This document shows positions 26,630-34,891 of a stretch of DNA of 64,000 nucleotides, one piece after another. The position numbers and the translations under genes were made by a program. This stretch comes from Waddliaceae bacterium. GTDB lineage: Bacteria; Chlamydiota; Chlamydiia; Chlamydiales; GCA-2709385. Within the stretch, counting starts at the first letter, position 1. Each line of letters starts with the position of its first letter. A model generated the notes under the pieces. The model searched no databases and was not told the DNA's origin. It was given only the letters and a program-made list of their open reading frames with translations. The stretch covers positions 55,761 to 119,760 of the forward strand of contig PAQS01000039.1 of the NCBI GenBank assembly GCA_002709385.1, written 5' to 3'.

Positions 26630-28060
26630 ATGAACCAAATGCGTTTTCTTCTTCCTAATGGAGCCAAGCTTCTTCCGCTTTTAATTAGCATAACAATTGG
26701 TACAAGTATTTGGTTTAGTCCTCATCCTGAGGAGCTCAGCGACCAAACATGGCACTTGTTTGCTATTTTTGTTTCTACTATTTCAGCTATCATTACTCGT
26801 CCATTACCTGTAGCACCTGTTGTATTGATGGGGATGGTTACTTCTCTTTGTACAGGGACACTCAGCCCTGAGGAAGTGTACTCCGCTTACAGTAAAAACA
26901 GTATTTGGTTGATTGTTTGTTCTTTTTTTCTTGCGCAAGGTTTAGTGAAGACAGGGCTTGCTCATCGTGCGGCATATATTTTTGTACGTCTTCTCGGAAA
27001 AAGCACTTTAGGTTTGGCTTATGGTTTGAGTCTGAGTGAATTGTGCTTAGCGGCAGTTATTCCGAGTTTAACTGCACGAAGTGGTGGTGTCGTTTATCCT
27101 GTGATCACAGCATTAACAGAGGATTTTCAAGAAAAATATTCTGCAGAGAACGTAAAGCGTACTTGTGGTTTTCTTTGTATTTGCGCTTTTCAAGTCGCGG
27201 TAATTTGTAGTGGATTGTTTCTTACTGCTATGGCTGCCAATCCATTGATTGTGGAAGCAGCTGCAGGTCATAACATTACTGTTTCCTGGGCCCTTTGGGC
27301 TGTGGCGGGATCTATTCCGGGCTTATGCAGCCTTTTGATTATTCCTTATTTTCTCTATCGATGGATGAAACCTGAGGTGACGTCTTCTCCTGAAGCTCCT
27401 AAATTAGCAGCGAAAAAGTTGCATGAAATGGGACCTCTAAGCCTTCCTGAGATTCTTACTTTGGCCACTCTTGGCATCGTTCTAACATTATGGGTTTTTG
27501 GTAAACAAGCAGGAGTTGATAGCACCACGGCGGCTATCACGGGGCTTTGTTTGCTTCTTTTGTGTGGAGTTCTTACGTGGGATGATTGCCTTGCTGCATC
27601 AACAGCATGGACTACTTTGATTTGGCTTGGAGGGCTTGTTTCATTGGGAACAAGTTTAAAAACTTTGGGTTTTTTCTCTTGGTTTAGCCAAGAAATTGTT
27701 GGTCTTACAGGTAATCTTGATTGGCCTGTGGCATTAGGGCTTGTTTCTTTGGCCTACTTTTATAGTCATTATTTCTTTGCGAGTAACACTCCTCACGTGA
27801 GTAGTATGTATGCAGCTTTTTTGGCAGCTACTCTTACCTTAGGCGCCCCTCCTCTTTTAGCGACTTTATTATTGGCTTATTTGAGCAATTTATTTGGTGG
27901 GCTTACCCATTATAGTTGTGGTCCTGCTCCCATTTTTTACGGCTGTCGACTCGTCCCATTGCGCTCTTGGTGGGCAATGGGCTTTGGTTGTAGCGTCATT
28001 AATCTATTGATTTGGGGTACAATAGGTCCTCTTTGGTGGAAGTTTTTAGGTTTATGGTAG
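26630..28060 (+). CDS. DASS-family dicarboxylate transporter (2-oxoglutarate/malate translocator)
   Basis: The protein belongs to the divalent anion:sodium symporter family, which exchanges or imports C4/C5 dicarboxylates such as malate and 2-oxoglutarate. It has 476 residues and about twelve hydrophobic segments. Family signatures include TISAIITRPLPVAPVVLMGM, the SLTARSGGVVYPVI region, and near the C-terminus the substrate-site SNTPHVSSMYAAF, with SNLFGGLTHYSCGPAPIFYG. Obligate intracellular chlamydiae use such a carrier to feed a partial TCA cycle from the host; that role here is inferred. The last nine bases overlap the end of the convergent ada gene. Confidence 0.93.
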   Translation: MNQMRFLLPNGAKLLPLLISITIGTSIWFSPHPEELSDQTWHLFAIFVSTISAIITRPLPVAPVVLMGMVTSLCTGTLSPEEVYSAYSKNSIWLIVCSFFLAQGLVKTGLAHRAAYIFVRLLGKSTLGLAYGLSLSELCLAAVIPSLTARSGGVVYPVITALTEDFQEKYSAENVKRTCGFLCICAFQVAVICSGLFLTAMAANPLIVEAAAGHNITVSWALWAVAGSIPGLCSLLIIPYFLYRWMKPEVTSSPEAPKLAAKKLHEMGPLSLPEILTLATLGIVLTLWVFGKQAGVDSTTAAITGLCLLLLCGVLTWDDCLAASTAWTTLIWLGGLVSLGTSLKTLGFFSWFSQEIVGLTGNLDWPVALGLVSLAYFYSHYFFASNTPHVSSMYAAFLAATLTLGAPPLLATLLLAYLSNLFGGLTHYSCGPAPIFYGCRLVPLRSWWAMGFGCSVINLLIWGTIGPLWWKFLGLW

Positions 28061-29098
28061 GTTTTTCTCGTGGTCTATCAAGTATTTCTTTCTTCCAAGC
28101 CCACCACCATATCCTCCTAATTCTCCATTCGAGTTAATGACTCGATGACAAGGAATAACAATAGCGATTTGATTAGCTCCATTGGCTCTAGCAACAGCTC
28201 TACACGCTGAAGGCTTTCCAATCGCTTGAGCTAATTCTGTATAAGACCGTGTTTCACCTGGAGGAATTTCCATAAGAGATTTCCATACCGTTTTTTGAAA
28301 GTCGGAACCTAGCAATGCCAGTGGAGTAGAAAACGTGCTTAATTTTCCTTGAAAATACAAACAAAGCTCTTTTTTGATAGATTGTATAGCCTCTGTTTCT
28401 CCTGGTACAATCGCAGCTCCCATTTTCTGTCTTAAACGCTCAATTTCACGCTCCAATCCTCTTCGATCTACAAATTCTAAGAGATACAGTTGCTGGTCAT
28501 CTGCAATGGCAATCATAGGCCCCAGTTCCGTATCTATCCAAGCAGCATTGAATACTCTCGTTTCTTTGCTTTTATTGGGAGCTTTTCCCATAATTTTTGA
28601 GAAAGCATCTCGAAAACCACTTGATGATTCATAGCCTACTGATAACTGTGCTTGGATAAGCGACTCCCCTGACTTTACCTGTTTCATGGCAATTCCCATT
28701 CTTCTCGCTCTTGCATATTCCACAAAGGTCATTCCAAATCGTTTTTTGAATTGTCTCCTTGCCGTAGAGGCATCAACAGAGAGTTCTCGAAAGTCCTTAT
28801 CGGTCCATCGTTTTTCCGGCTCTTTCTCAACTGCTGCTACAAGCTTTACTATAAGGTCTGATACTTCATTAGGTGGAGAAAGAGGGCGACAACGTTTACA
28901 AGGCCGAAAACCTGCAATAAGAGCTTCTTGAGCTGTTTTATAAAACTCACAGTTTTGAATTTTTGGTTTTCGTGCTGGACATGTTGGCCGGCAGAATATA
29001 CCAGTACTTGTTACAGCAACAAAAAAGACGCCTTCGTATAGGGAATTTTTCCTAATAAGAGCTTGATAAAATTCCTCTTTTTCTTCGTCGCAAATCAT
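28052..29098 (-). CDS. ada: bifunctional Ada: DNA methyl-repair protein and transcriptional activator
   Basis: Ada removes methyl groups from DNA and, when methylated on its N-terminal Cys, activates the adaptive response. The zinc site is complete with Cys36, Cys40, Cys67 and Cys70 (FCRPTCPARK and PCKRCRP). The AraC-type helix-turn-helix domain follows (about 85-180), and the C-terminal O6-alkylguanine transferase carries PCHRVI with Cys317. The length of 348 is that of full-length Ada. AAGGAG lies upstream of the ATG. It overlaps the convergent transporter gene by nine bases. Confidence 0.95.
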   Translation of the reverse strand: MICDEEKEEFYQALIRKNSLYEGVFFVAVTSTGIFCRPTCPARKPKIQNCEFYKTAQEALIAGFRPCKRCRPLSPPNEVSDLIVKLVAAVEKEPEKRWTDKDFRELSVDASTARRQFKKRFGMTFVEYARARRMGIAMKQVKSGESLIQAQLSVGYESSSGFRDAFSKIMGKAPNKSKETRVFNAAWIDTELGPMIAIADDQQLYLLEFVDRRGLEREIERLRQKMGAAIVPGETEAIQSIKKELCLYFQGKLSTFSTPLALLGSDFQKTVWKSLMEIPPGETRSYTELAQAIGKPSACRAVARANGANQIAIVIPCHRVINSNGELGGYGGGLGRKKYLIDHEKNLP

Positions 29099-29370
29099 TT
29101 CAGCTCCTTATGCATGAAATATTTATCATACATACTAGTGTAATCCATTGATTGACATACTCGCCGCCGAAATTCAGGCATCTATTTTATTAAAAACAAA
29201 GATATTATATTGAGTGGTTTTTTCTTTCTCTAATTTCTATGGTAGCTATTCCCGAATTTATATCTATTCCGTCATCAGAGCAGTCTGTTAATCTATCGCC
29301 ACCTCATCCTAATGGATTGAAAGGCCGGATAAAATGCCACGATTCTGATGCTTGGATCAGATTTACTCCG

Positions 29371-29402
29371 ACTTGCTACCTAATACGAATTAGGTAGCAA
29401 GT
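29371..29402. repeat. perfect palindrome, family A repeat
   Basis: ACTTGCTACCTAAT (29371-29384) and its exact complement (29389-29402) flank a four-base ACGA loop, and GGAGGT follows. It is a collapsed version of the family A inverted ends. The 495-base gap between ada and nagZ (29099-29593) also holds an 18-base sequence (29144-29161, containing TTGACATACT) identical to the guaA promoter region, and a 52-codon open frame at 29239-29397 that I do not consider a gene. Confidence 0.7.
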
Positions 29403-29593
29403 GGAGGTTAAAAGTGACCTACTACCATATTCATTCCAAGGAAGAGATTTCCAATGATATTCGAGGCATTCTTGAAAAGGTGGCATCTTTTGTAAACCAC
29501 TCAATAGCTTTGTAAAACCTGTTGAATAGGTTCTTGTGGAAGATGCATAGCAGCTTTTATCTTTTTTAAAATGTTTTGGGTTTTGCAACAGAA

Positions 29594-30619
29594 TTATCTA
29601 TCTGTCGCAAAACCTTGTTTTTGTCGAATACGCTTACGTAAAGCTTGCACTCTATTCCATGCCTCATCCACTCTCTCTTCGCTTAACTCCCCTTTTTTTA
29701 CCGCTTGCACAAGAGAATCTACTATTTTCAAGAAAAATTCTTCTTTTCCATCATGGTTAGCAAATAAAAGAACATCCACTCCTGCTTTTAGAGCTTTAAC
29801 AGCTAGTTCTTCAGGCTCTGAGTACTGAGTCATTGCTTCCATATCGAGGTCATCTGTAATCACAGCACCTGAAAACTCTAAATCTCTACGTAAGAGACCT
29901 TCAATAATATGCGGCGACAGGCTGGCGGGGTGATCGGGATCCCAAATACGGTGATACATATGCCCCATCATGATTAAATCGTGATAACCACGACTGAGAA
30001 TTGTTTGATAAGGAAGTAACTCTATTTCTTGCCATGTTTCTGTAATATCGACACAGCCGTAGTGGGAGTCTTCGTAAGAGCTTCCATGCCCTGGAAAATG
30101 CTTCAAACAAGTTAAAATACCTTGCTGTTGGTGCGCTTGTATTACTTCCCAAGCATGAAGAGATACAAGTTCTGGGTCATGAGAGAATAGGCGCCCTGCA
30201 TCAGCTAGGAAATTATTTGCATTTAGCTCCAAATCTACAACAGGAGTGAAGTTCAAATTAATTCCAGAGGACTTCAGTAATATTGCGGTGATTTGGGCCG
30301 CTGCTGCAGTAGATAAAGGATCGTTGAGCATACCTAAATCAGACTGACCACAAGATGACGGAAAGTCTTTCGTACTACTTAAACGACTAACAGCTCCCCC
30401 TTCTTGATCCACACCGATGATGAGTGGGTGCGGTGAAAGAGCGTGAAGATCAGCACAAAGCTTACGGAGCTGTCTAGGATTATGAATGTTACGCCCGTAT
30501 AAAATCACTCCACCTAGACCATGATCTCGGATATGGGATGAAATGTAGGGCTGATTTTCCAAATTTGTATCTGGAAAGCCCATGATCATTAACTGACCTA
30601 ATTTCCTCTCTAATTCCAT
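29594..30619 (-). CDS. nagZ: NagZ-type beta-N-acetylhexosaminidase (GH3)
   Basis: NagZ releases N-acetylglucosamine from GlcNAc-anhydroMurNAc peptides during peptidoglycan recycling in the cytoplasm. GH3 motifs are plain: IIGVDQEGG, the NagZ-specific loop KHFPGHG (residues 173-179), and the nucleophile region ITDDLDMEA (254-262). No signal peptide is seen, in keeping with a cytosolic enzyme. I start at the ATG at 30619 (341 residues), which has AGGAGC seven bases upstream; a longer frame from 30640 is possible. The gene overlaps the end of the MurQ-kinase gene by ten bases, so the two recycling enzymes are translationally coupled. Confidence 0.92.
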   Translation of the reverse strand: MELERKLGQLMIMGFPDTNLENQPYISSHIRDHGLGGVILYGRNIHNPRQLRKLCADLHALSPHPLIIGVDQEGGAVSRLSSTKDFPSSCGQSDLGMLNDPLSTAAAAQITAILLKSSGINLNFTPVVDLELNANNFLADAGRLFSHDPELVSLHAWEVIQAHQQQGILTCLKHFPGHGSSYEDSHYGCVDITETWQEIELLPYQTILSRGYHDLIMMGHMYHRIWDPDHPASLSPHIIEGLLRRDLEFSGAVITDDLDMEAMTQYSEPEELAVKALKAGVDVLLFANHDGKEEFFLKIVDSLVQAVKKGELSEERVDEAWNRVQALRKRIRQKQGFATDR

Positions 30620-32490
30620 ACGCAGCTCCTTAGCGTCCAAAATACAGGGTTATCCTCAGCAAGGTTGATCCAGTCTATATGATATTCGTTTAAATGCGGA
30701 CTTTTCTTTAATGCTTCTGCTAATCCAAGTCGATGACGAAACCCACCTCCAACTAAATGCACTTGAGTCTTTTTCAGATTCAACTGATTAAGAACTGATT
30801 GTAAGATTGTAGCTAATGCATCGACAGCATCGTGAACGATAGACAAAGCTAAAGAATCTTCTAAAGCTGCTTCTTCAAAAACAAAAGAAGCGAGTTTAGC
30901 TATTTCCTGCTTGGGCATTTCTCCGGAATTGATACTTTGAATCAAATTCCTTACATTATCTACACCGAGTTCTTTTGTAATTCTTTTTTGTAGCGAACTT
31001 TGCTCTTCCCATCCATATTCTGCTGCAATGCTGTGTTTTAGAGCTTGAAGCCCCATAAAGTAACAGCTTCCTTCATCTCCTAATATTCGTCCAAGTCCAC
31101 CAGCACGAGCTATTTTTCCTTCCTTTACTCCAACACAGTGAGAACCTGTACCACAAATAAGAACAAGCCCGTGATCATCAATAGCTTCCAGAACAATATC
31201 TGCATCATTTCGCAAAAAAACTTGCTCTGCTTTAAATCCCATACTGAGAAGTACACGCAGAATCAACTGGTCTTCTTTCTCTCTGCCCGCTCCCGATATT
31301 CCAAATACTAAACGTGCTTTTTCTTTCTCATGGAAAGACAAGGGAGAAAAAAGTTCATGTAGTGCTCTTTGGACTCCAACACGGCCTACTTCATGAATAT
31401 TTAGTGAGCCTACGCGGCGAGACTTTCCTTTCTGTTTTTTCGTATCTATATCAAAAACAGATAGTTCACTCTTTGTAGCGCCACCATCGATACAGTAGAC
31501 ATCACCTTTTACTTGGGAAACAAACTCTTTCAAGCTTCCCTGATAAGGTAAAGGCAGGTCTATTTTCTTGGTTTCTCCAAGAGCATATTGGAGAAAGCCA
31601 TTGACTTCATTGAGTTTGATATCAGCTTCTTCTTGAGAAATTTTCAACTCATGCATCAAAACAGCTTTTTTAACTGAGCCATTCGCTTGTCGAAGAAGAG
31701 CAAATGCTTCTTCTCGATTAACTTGGCATATTTGCCCTAAAATTCTCAGAGCACGATCTTCTAATTTGCTATTGCTTACCTGAAGATCCACCATAAGATT
31801 ATCGTAAACACGGCCACATTGAATCATCAGCGTAGTACTGATGGTATTTAGAGCAATTTTAGTAGCTGTCCCAGCCTTCAGACGTGTAGATCCTGTAAGA
31901 ACTTCCGCCCCTGTATTTAGATAAATGAGGTGATCTACAGAAGCTGTTTCTTGAATTGGACTACAAACAAGCAAAGCTGTGAGTAAATGAGGGTGCTTTT
32001 CTTTAATCCATGATAGAGCACCTATTACATAAGGTGTGGAACCACCTGCACTTAAGCCAACTATAGTATCGTTTTCTTGTAACTTTAGTGCTTCTAATTG
32101 AGAATATGCTCCATCTACTTGATCCTCAGCTCCTTCTACAGAACGGAATACAGCCCCCTCACCGCCAGCCATGAGAGCTAGGACACGGCTATGATCTATT
32201 TGAAATGTAGGAGGAACTTCTGAAGCATCGAGCACACCAAGACGTCCTGATGTACCAGCTCCAATATAAATCAAACGTCCTCCGTCTTGAAAACGCGGAA
32301 CCAGTGCCTCAATAAATACGCTGATGGCTGAAGCGGCTTCTTCAAGAGCTTCAATAACACGGATGTTTTCTTGATTGAAGAGATCTACACAGCGAGAAAC
32401 ACTAAGAGAATGCAACCCTTTACTGGAAGGGTTTGTTTGCTCTGTCTGTACAGACGAACGATCGATAAGATCGGAAAGATGCTCTGTCAT
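30610..32490 (-). CDS. murQ: MurQ etherase fused to a BadF/BadG-type sugar kinase
   Basis: The 626-residue protein is a fusion. Residues 1 to about 305 are MurNAc-6-phosphate etherase, with the SIS-domain signature IGAGTSGRLGVLDASEVPPTF and catalytic Glu91 in it. Residues from about 320 are an ASKHA kinase of the BadF/BadG/N-acetylglucosamine kinase group, with phosphate-1 loop CIDGGATKSELSVFD, ISGAGREKE, CGTGSHCVGV and late HLVGGGFRHRLGL. Kinase phosphorylation of MurNAc or GlcNAc followed by etherase cleavage would be a logical pair. The ATG at 32490 has AAGG upstream. nagZ follows with overlap. A covalent kinase-etherase arrangement seems unusual to me. Confidence 0.93.
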   Translation of the reverse strand: MTEHLSDLIDRSSVQTEQTNPSSKGLHSLSVSRCVDLFNQENIRVIEALEEAASAISVFIEALVPRFQDGGRLIYIGAGTSGRLGVLDASEVPPTFQIDHSRVLALMAGGEGAVFRSVEGAEDQVDGAYSQLEALKLQENDTIVGLSAGGSTPYVIGALSWIKEKHPHLLTALLVCSPIQETASVDHLIYLNTGAEVLTGSTRLKAGTATKIALNTISTTLMIQCGRVYDNLMVDLQVSNSKLEDRALRILGQICQVNREEAFALLRQANGSVKKAVLMHELKISQEEADIKLNEVNGFLQYALGETKKIDLPLPYQGSLKEFVSQVKGDVYCIDGGATKSELSVFDIDTKKQKGKSRRVGSLNIHEVGRVGVQRALHELFSPLSFHEKEKARLVFGISGAGREKEDQLILRVLLSMGFKAEQVFLRNDADIVLEAIDDHGLVLICGTGSHCVGVKEGKIARAGGLGRILGDEGSCYFMGLQALKHSIAAEYGWEEQSSLQKRITKELGVDNVRNLIQSINSGEMPKQEIAKLASFVFEEAALEDSLALSIVHDAVDALATILQSVLNQLNLKKTQVHLVGGGFRHRLGLAEALKKSPHLNEYHIDWINLAEDNPVFWTLRSCVWN

Positions 32491-32548
32491 TACCAAGGCC
32501 TTGATCAGTCTACATTCAGCTGAAGTCTAGGCTTCGGTTTGCTTAGCG

Positions 32549-33478
32549 TCAAGGGGATTCTATTTCATTATCTTTGCTATGCAAAGCTTGAATCACTTGT
32601 CGCGCTCCATCTTGAATTCCTTTCACATAATCCCAAAGAACTTCTTCGCTTTCACTTAAAAGTTTGTAACTTGGAGTTCTATCTGTTTTCTGATGAATAC
32701 GCCGTTTTTTTTCCATCCCTTGCCATTTAGCAAGAGCTGTCGGGTCATGTTGCACAAAAGCTTTTTCAATAAGCTGGGCGCTTTTCAGGTATTCTTGTGC
32801 CACTAGAGCTCCTGCTTCTGTAGAAGAAACACCTTTTTCATGAACTCCACGAAGCTGGACAACTGCAAAACCTCTTTTATGTAGATCGATCAATCCTTCC
32901 ATCGTATTCAATACAGACTCTACGATATCGACCAAGTTAAGCCAATCATTAAGCGAAACAATTTCAACACCTGCTTTGATGGATCTTTGCTTAATTTGAA
33001 TGGGAGCATCTGCTAAATGAAGCTGTTCAGCTGTTTCTTCTTCACTAGGGAACTTCTTGAGGGGAATTTTAGCTAAAAGAGAGAGGTGCGCTCTTTGAAA
33101 TAATTGTCGCTCTTTAGGATTTGGCTTGTAATTTTCTGGTGTAACATAACGGTCAGCTCGAATCGGTCCGTCAATCTGATATCCTTCTAACTTGGGACGA
33201 ATCGCATCAACAAAGTCACAAAGCCGAATATAGTGTTCTAGGCGTTTTTTAGTGTGATCGAGAGCTATTTTATAACGCTCTGAATATTGGCGGTAATCTG
33301 TCGCCCACCCTGTTTTATCCACTCCAAAACGATCGCCTTTATAATCGATGAGCATCTTTTCCACTTTGAAAGCAACAGAGTTGGGTATAGGACTATTTCC
33401 TACACGAACGACTTTGTTGCTAAGGCTGGACTCTCGAGCTGGAGTGTGACTAGGAAAATACAGGTCGGACTGGCTCAT
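32549..33478 (-). CDS. hypothetical helical protein in the recycling operon
   Basis: The 309-residue soluble protein is not recognised. Most of it is helical, for example YSERYKIALDHTKKRLEHYIRLCDFVDAI and WLNLVDIVESVLNTMEGLIDLHKRGFAVVQLRGVHEKGV. The N-terminal 40 residues are Ser/Pro-rich and probably disordered, which would suit a secretion signal but proves nothing. I start at the ATG at 33478, preceded by GAGAGGAA, rather than the longer frame from 33508. Its start overlaps the cupin gene by 29 bases and murQ begins 58 bases after its stop, so it is an integral operon member. Confidence 0.75.
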   Translation of the reverse strand: MSQSDLYFPSHTPARESSLSNKVVRVGNSPIPNSVAFKVEKMLIDYKGDRFGVDKTGWATDYRQYSERYKIALDHTKKRLEHYIRLCDFVDAIRPKLEGYQIDGPIRADRYVTPENYKPNPKERQLFQRAHLSLLAKIPLKKFPSEEETAEQLHLADAPIQIKQRSIKAGVEIVSLNDWLNLVDIVESVLNTMEGLIDLHKRGFAVVQLRGVHEKGVSSTEAGALVAQEYLKSAQLIEKAFVQHDPTALAKWQGMEKKRRIHQKTDRTPSYKLLSESEEVLWDYVKGIQDGARQVIQALHSKDNEIESP

Positions 33479-34622
33479 CGAAAGGTTCCTCTCTCTTATA
33501 AAATTCACTATAAAGATAGTCGTTTTCTATTCGCCAATAAGGGTCGTCTAACAAGAGATAACGAAGTACCCCTTTACCCAAATTGCGCACCATAACGTGC
33601 GTTCGAGCAGGAAACGAAACTGCCTGCCCCTGTTCTAACACGTATGACTCATTATCAAGAAAGTACTGAGCACGTCCTTCTAACAAATAATGAACTTGGT
33701 GCTGCTTACTCAGATAATGAAGATCATGATCACACCCTTCTTGAACTCGAACTTCATTTAAAGAAAACTCAATTCCTGGATGACCAATAGGTCCAAATTC
33801 AAAATCAGGGTCTCGGTGTTGTAAAATCACTAACTCTAATTCTTTTTTCTGTCCACCCAAAGCAAATTGAGGCCAGGCTCCATTGGGAATACAACAAGAA
33901 GCATCGAACGATTTTACAATAATATCTTTTATTAAACCATTTTTTTCTCCTTCTCCACAATGAGAAGGAAAGACTAAGAAAGCAAGCTCACTATCTGTTG
34001 GATTGCTTAATTTCCATTTACCCGTATTTTGTAAACTAACTGTTTCTCCAATAAATAAATCACGGGATTTACGTCCGGCATGTACCTTCAAACCGGAACT
34101 TAAAGCATACACAACACCTAGATCGCTTCCTCCAAGGCTGTGATGTGGCCAAGGCACCTGGGTGCCGGCTCCTAAAACCCCTTTCAAAACGTGTAAGCGA
34201 CGGCCATTTACTTTTGTATCAACTAAAGCCTCAACTACGAGGTTTAAATCTGGCAACGTTGTGATTTCACTGGGAGAACGGAAAAATTTAATCAGTGGAT
34301 TTTGCTGTGAACCAAGCTCTCCAGGAGCCTCTACTGTCCGTACAATACTTTCAACAATTGCCTGGTTTAAAGCTTCCGCCTCAGCAGTCACCTTTTCTGT
34401 TGCACTTACCCACCCTTTCAACTGACTACGTAGTTCTGCGAGAGATGCACGAAGAACGGCTCGATATTCTATATCGTCTATTTTTTTGGACATAAGGTGC
34501 TGATGAGCTTCAGCTATCAAATCGATCGTGCCAAAAATAGGAGGAGAATCTACCTCATCTTCCAAATAGTCAAAATGATCATCGACCTCTTCTTCATAAC
34601 GAACTTCTGCGTTTAATAACAT
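33450..34622 (-). CDS. cupin-domain protein, possibly bicupin
   Basis: The 390-residue protein has an N-terminal helical part (1-110) and then two beta-rich regions. The second (about 300-375) is a cupin barrel: DHDLHYLSKQHQVHYLLEGRAQYFLDNESYVLEQGQAVSFPARTHVMV fits the two cupin motifs, with possible metal ligands among its His residues and Glu. The first beta region (about 150-240, PWPHHSLGGSDLGVVYALSSGLKVHAG...FIGETVSLQNTGKWKLSN) may be a second, degenerate cupin. Cupins include sugar isomerases, dioxygenases and regulators. Being first in an operon with MurQ-kinase and NagZ, a sugar-related role is plausible but unproven. Confidence 0.78.
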   Translation of the reverse strand: MLLNAEVRYEEEVDDHFDYLEDEVDSPPIFGTIDLIAEAHQHLMSKKIDDIEYRAVLRASLAELRSQLKGWVSATEKVTAEAEALNQAIVESIVRTVEAPGELGSQQNPLIKFFRSPSEITTLPDLNLVVEALVDTKVNGRRLHVLKGVLGAGTQVPWPHHSLGGSDLGVVYALSSGLKVHAGRKSRDLFIGETVSLQNTGKWKLSNPTDSELAFLVFPSHCGEGEKNGLIKDIIVKSFDASCCIPNGAWPQFALGGQKKELELVILQHRDPDFEFGPIGHPGIEFSLNEVRVQEGCDHDLHYLSKQHQVHYLLEGRAQYFLDNESYVLEQGQAVSFPARTHVMVRNLGKGVLRYLLLDDPYWRIENDYLYSEFYKREEPFDEPVRPVFS

Positions 34623-34821
34623 AATAGTTATTCTCGTAAGAACTGAAAGGGAACAATTTATAGCATTCTCTCTTTTGAAAAAAGTCCAAAAAACTTTCTG
34701 TTATCACCTCAAAACTTTACAAAACTTATTTTTTATAAATAAAGCTAGAAGACTTATTACTGTGTGGTATTGTTTTTTTGATTATTTTCTATAATTCAAA
34801 AAACATAAACTTTAAATTAAA

Positions 34822-34879
34822 ACCTAACCCTTGAATCTAAAACGATAGAAGGATTAGGTAGCCATTGGAGGTTGGAGGT
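34822..34879. repeat. family A repeat copy
   Basis: ACCTAACCC (34822-34830) pairs, with one mismatch, with GGATTAGGT (34851-34859). The right arm continues into the family consensus AGCCATTGGAGGTTGGAGGTG. It lies just beyond the stop of the 34892 gene, in the gap before the cupin gene. Confidence 0.6.
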
Positions 34880-34891
34880 GTAAATCAAAGG

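Noticed and set aside
29239..29397. A 52-codon open frame between ada and nagZ
   Set aside because: It has no ribosome site, resembles nothing I know, and its end lies inside the family A palindrome; an antisense frame there is equally long.
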